Shown here piece by piece: positions 53,423-55,758 of a stretch of DNA of 55,758 bases. The stretch spans positions 1-55,758 of the forward strand of contig NZ_NVPR01000079.1 of NCBI RefSeq assembly GCF_002551815.1. The letters run 5' to 3'. Under the pieces are notes generated by a model, which searched no databases, had not been told where the DNA came from, and saw nothing but the letters and a program-made list of their open reading frames with translations. Both the position numbers and the translations under genes were made by a program. Source of the stretch: Bacillus sp. AFS098217. GTDB lineage: Bacteria; Bacillota; Bacilli; Bacillales; Bacillaceae_G. Positions within the stretch are counted from its first letter, which is position 1, and each line of letters starts with the position of its first letter.

Positions 53423-54138
53423 TTCTCAATCACCACCCCGATTGTTGCTGCTGCAAGTGTTGCGATAATCACCGCTACGCTTGCTGGCATAAAAAAATGC
53501 GCCCCGTAGGCAATTATAATCGCTGCAATTGCGACGCTAAGATGAATCGCCAGTTTCGGTTTACTACTTATTAACTGGAGAACAAATAAGCCAATAAACA
53601 TAGCAGGTAACGCATAGTCCATACCATATGTGTGAGGATCTGGTATCCACTCACCAAAAAGTCCACCAATAATTGTAGCTATAATCCAATTTACATATGC
53701 TGTTACATTTAATCCAAGCATCCAGCTTTCGCCTAAATATCCCTTTCTTGCCGCGTGCTGCACAGCAACACCGAAAGTTTCATCTGTAATTTGCGAACCG
53801 ATTATCATATTTTTTAAAAAAGGAACTTTCATAAAATAGGGAGCAAGTGCAGCACTCATTAATAGATGGCGTAAATTCACAAAAAATACGGTAAAAATGA
53901 TTGCGGAAGCAGGTGCTCCAGCTGCGTACATACCTGCTAGTATAAATTGCGCAGAACCGGCATAAATCAAAGTGGACATAAAAGCGATTTCTACAATTGA
54001 AAAACCGGCTGTTTTTGCGATAACACCAGCTGCAATACCGATACTTAAATACCCTAGTACCGTTGGCAAGCAGTCTTTCATGCCTTGCCTGAATGTTTCG
54101 TCACTATGCAATGTCATTTGTACCTCGGCTCTACTCAT
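53413..54138 (-). CDS. azlC: AzlC-family permease
   Basis: About 241 residues with several membrane helices; family stretches FRQGMKDCLPTVLGYLSIGI, STLIYAGSAQFILAGMYAAG, NLRHLLMSAALAPYF and ITDETFGVA. ATG 54138 overlaps the stop of the TrmB gene (TGATG), with GGAGGAAGG just upstream, so it is translationally coupled to the regulator. Exports branched-chain amino acids or toxic analogues such as azaleucine. Confidence 0.88.
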   Translation of the reverse strand: MSRAEVQMTLHSDETFRQGMKDCLPTVLGYLSIGIAAGVIAKTAGFSIVEIAFMSTLIYAGSAQFILAGMYAAGAPASAIIFTVFFVNLRHLLMSAALAPYFMKVPFLKNMIIGSQITDETFGVAVQHAARKGYLGESWMLGLNVTAYVNWIIATIIGGLFGEWIPDPHTYGMDYALPAMFIGLFVLQLISSKPKLAIHLSVAIAAIIIAYGAHFFMPASVAVIIATLAAATIGVVIEKWT

Positions 54139-54968
54139 CACCCTTCCTCCTTCATTTCTTTCATACTTCGTTTTCCGGTTACAACATGCACTAAATCTAT
54201 ATTGCCTCGCCACAATTTATCTAACTTATCAGGGCCAAACTCCTTTGTAATTTCTTCGACCATAATATCGTGCCGAACATATTCCGTTGCGACAAGGACT
54301 AACGCCGGATCATACGTTGTCACAGCCCACGAGGTGCCATGATCTGAGAAATTAGCAATGAGTACTTCTTTGCCATCACGGGCAATCACTGTTAAATGAC
54401 CACCCATTCGCTCTTTCACAACATCTGGCGTCATATAATTATGGTGAAATGTCGTCCCTATTTTTGTATTAGGTGCACCAAAGAGAATCGAAAATATATG
54501 TACGCCTTCTTGCTCTTTTCTCTGAATCGATGACTCTAACTCAGTTACCTGCTGTTCCCATACAGAAATCCATAGTTCTTCTTCAGCTCGCTCAATCATA
54601 TTACGAATTTCTTTTATAATACGTTCATCTGTGCGAATATGAGAGATCACATCTACTTGGCGTTCTTGCTCTAAACTATTTAACTTCTGATCAAGAAAAT
54701 CAAATGACTTTTCAAAATCCTTTCTCATTCGGTCCATTAACTCTGTTGCCGATACGGGAACATATTTAACGGGCTCTGATGGTACTAAGTGTACCGCCCC
54801 CTTATCCATCAATTTACCAAGTACTTCATAAATCATGGAACGCGGTACACCCGTTTGCTTACTAATCTCATACCCCGTTGCTGGATAATGCTTTAATAAG
54901 CCGATATATGCTTTACACTCATATTGAGAAAACCCTAATTTCTGCAATTCTTTCATAACTTCATCCAT
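54138..54968 (-). CDS. TrmB-family transcriptional regulator
   Basis: A 276-residue regulator. The N-terminal winged HTH reads FSQYECKAYIGLLKHYPATG, YEISKQTGVPRSMIYEVLGK, followed by a helical linker (LDQKLNSLEQERQVDVISH) and a C-terminal TrmB-like sensor domain. It is the first gene of an operon with azlCD, so it probably controls amino acid export. Start ATG at 54968. Confidence 0.85.
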   Translation of the reverse strand: MDEVMKELQKLGFSQYECKAYIGLLKHYPATGYEISKQTGVPRSMIYEVLGKLMDKGAVHLVPSEPVKYVPVSATELMDRMRKDFEKSFDFLDQKLNSLEQERQVDVISHIRTDERIIKEIRNMIERAEEELWISVWEQQVTELESSIQRKEQEGVHIFSILFGAPNTKIGTTFHHNYMTPDVVKERMGGHLTVIARDGKEVLIANFSDHGTSWAVTTYDPALVLVATEYVRHDIMVEEITKEFGPDKLDKLWRGNIDLVHVVTGKRSMKEMKEEG

Positions 54969-54985
54969 TGTAATCCCTCGCTTCG

Positions 54986-55087
54986 TTATTTAAACCGCTC
55001 GTACTTCAAAACGACGATTTTATTTTCCTTTATCTCTGTTTGACAGCTTCTTTTATATGCATCTTGTAAAAATAATGCTTCCGTCAC
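54986..55087 (-). pseudogene. N-terminal stub resembling an AlaX-type editing protein
   Basis: GTG at 55087 with AAAGGGGTGGG upstream begins VTEALFLQDAYKRSCQTEIK and ends VVLKYERFK after 33 codons. The pattern resembles the first strand-helix of alanyl-tRNA editing (AlaX) proteins. It may be a truncated relic or a leader-like small ORF before the TrmB gene. Confidence 0.35.
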
Positions 55088-55180
55088 GGTCCCACCCCTT
55101 TAGTAGTTATTGTTATACCTACTAATATAAAAACAAAATATGAGATAGTCAATAAAATTCTGAATTTTTAACAAAATTAA

Positions 55181-55204
55181 AAAAAGCCTCTATTAAAGGC
55201 TTTT
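55181..55204 (-). terminator. Nudix gene terminator
   Basis: AAAAGCCT / AGGCTTTT with a 7-base loop; the minus strand continues TTTTTAATTTTG. Confidence 0.8.
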
Positions 55205-55210
55205 CACACA

Positions 55211-55624
55211 TTATTTCGATTTCCAATATTCTTTTAATGCATTTTGTAATGTTATCGTTAGCGGCGTTGGCAAACTTTCTAACGAAAACCAGCCTATCCG
55301 ATCAATTGCATGCTCTTCTAAGTTTTCTGCTGTTCCGTTTATTACTTTCGCCATATAGGTCGGACATACCCAGTGCACATTTTTTTCACGCAAAATATGA
55401 TTCGTTACACATAATAACGATGTAATTTGAATTTCTAATCCTACTTCTTCTTGGATCTCCCTAACGACTGTATCTTCTACTGTTTCCATCCACTCTACTT
55501 TTCCGCCAGGTAGGCTCCAATGACCTTGTTCTGGTGCTTTTTTCCTTAGCACGAGAAGCAATTCCTCTCGTTCATTTAAAATAAAGGCCCCGGCGCCAAC
55601 TCGTGGATACAATTGCTCATCCAT
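55211..55624 (-). CDS. Nudix hydrolase
   Basis: About 137 residues. The Nudix box is GGKVEWMETVEDTVVREIQE followed by EVGLE, with all G, E, R, E, E residues in place, so a metal-dependent pyrophosphohydrolase of nucleoside-diphosphate derivatives is expected. I prefer ATG 55624 (AAGGAG 10 bases upstream); an upstream in-frame ATG at 55675 has only a weak site. Substrate unknown. Confidence 0.85.
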   Translation of the reverse strand: MDEQLYPRVGAGAFILNEREELLLVLRKKAPEQGHWSLPGGKVEWMETVEDTVVREIQEEVGLEIQITSLLCVTNHILREKNVHWVCPTYMAKVINGTAENLEEHAIDRIGWFSLESLPTPLTITLQNALKEYWKSK

Positions 55625-55758
55625 TCTTATTACACTCCTTCTTACTTTCCCTTTGTTTACAACATATATATCCATTTTGACTTTCCAACATATAAGTCAC
55701 GGCTATGAAGAACAAAAGGTGATCGCTACTTATTTTCTCTCTTTGTTTTCACTTGGCA

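Overview
The window looks like chromosomal DNA of a Bacillus cereus-group member. It is AT-rich and uses strong GGAGG-type ribosome sites. It carries group-typical genes (a seryl T-box leader, a small acid-soluble spore protein, an FbpA-type Fur-regulated small protein, a YfmQ-family protein) and a bcr1-like intergenic repeat. I see no tRNA, rRNA or CRISPR array. Everything here is read by eye, without database searches.

Layout. 0.2-1.5 kb: a complete IS3-family (IS150-like) insertion sequence. 2-5 kb: an RNA methyltransferase-like gene, a GIY-YIG protein and a GNAT acetyltransferase bracketed by 30-bp inverted repeats. 5.4-8.7 kb: a thiol-redox module (CcdA, a TlpA/ResA-like thioredoxin and an Lgt-like membrane protein) next to a BlaI-type repressor and a short M56 protease; near-identical palindromes precede both blaI and ccdA. 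8.9-17 kb: peptidase E-like protein, MATE exporter with its regulator, metallo-hydrolase, fumarase, NhaC antiporter, isochorismatase-like hydrolase.

17.2-27.3 kb is the main discovery: an apparently complete NRPS-independent siderophore locus with the gene content and divergent layout of staphylococcal staphyloferrin A (sfaABC with divergent sfaD), followed by an HtsABC-like lipoprotein and permeases and, unlike Staphylococcus aureus as I know it, a dedicated ATPase. Two Fur-box-like sites drive it: one in the sfaA/sfaD divergent region and one just before the importer genes. The iron theme recurs at 32 kb, where a 56-residue FbpA-like gene has its own Fur box.

27.4-32.5 kb is a mosaic: a 5'-truncated YcgQ-like fragment, degenerate 21-bp repeats, a seryl-tRNA synthetase behind a serine T-box, a CobW/YciC zinc GTPase behind two Zur-box-like sites, and fragments of a GntR regulator and a cation-diffusion facilitator. 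32.6-43.3 kb is mostly intact accessory chromosome: a BNR-repeat protein, ECF sigma/anti-sigma pair, PP2C phosphatase, MarR-like regulator, HEAT-repeat protein, a class A beta-lactamase-like hydrolase, SDR and YfmQ.

43.4-53 kb shows strong decay: a bcr1-like repeat, a C-terminal gene remnant, an MFS exporter with a divergent XRE-TPR regulator and paired operators, sspH, a ruined MMPL transporter, an IS605-type TnpB element with one in-frame TGA, a frameshifted dienelactone hydrolase, a TetR lacking its DNA-binding part, and a fused phage lysis remnant. 53-55.7 kb returns to intact genes: AzlCD with a TrmB regulator, and a Nudix hydrolase.
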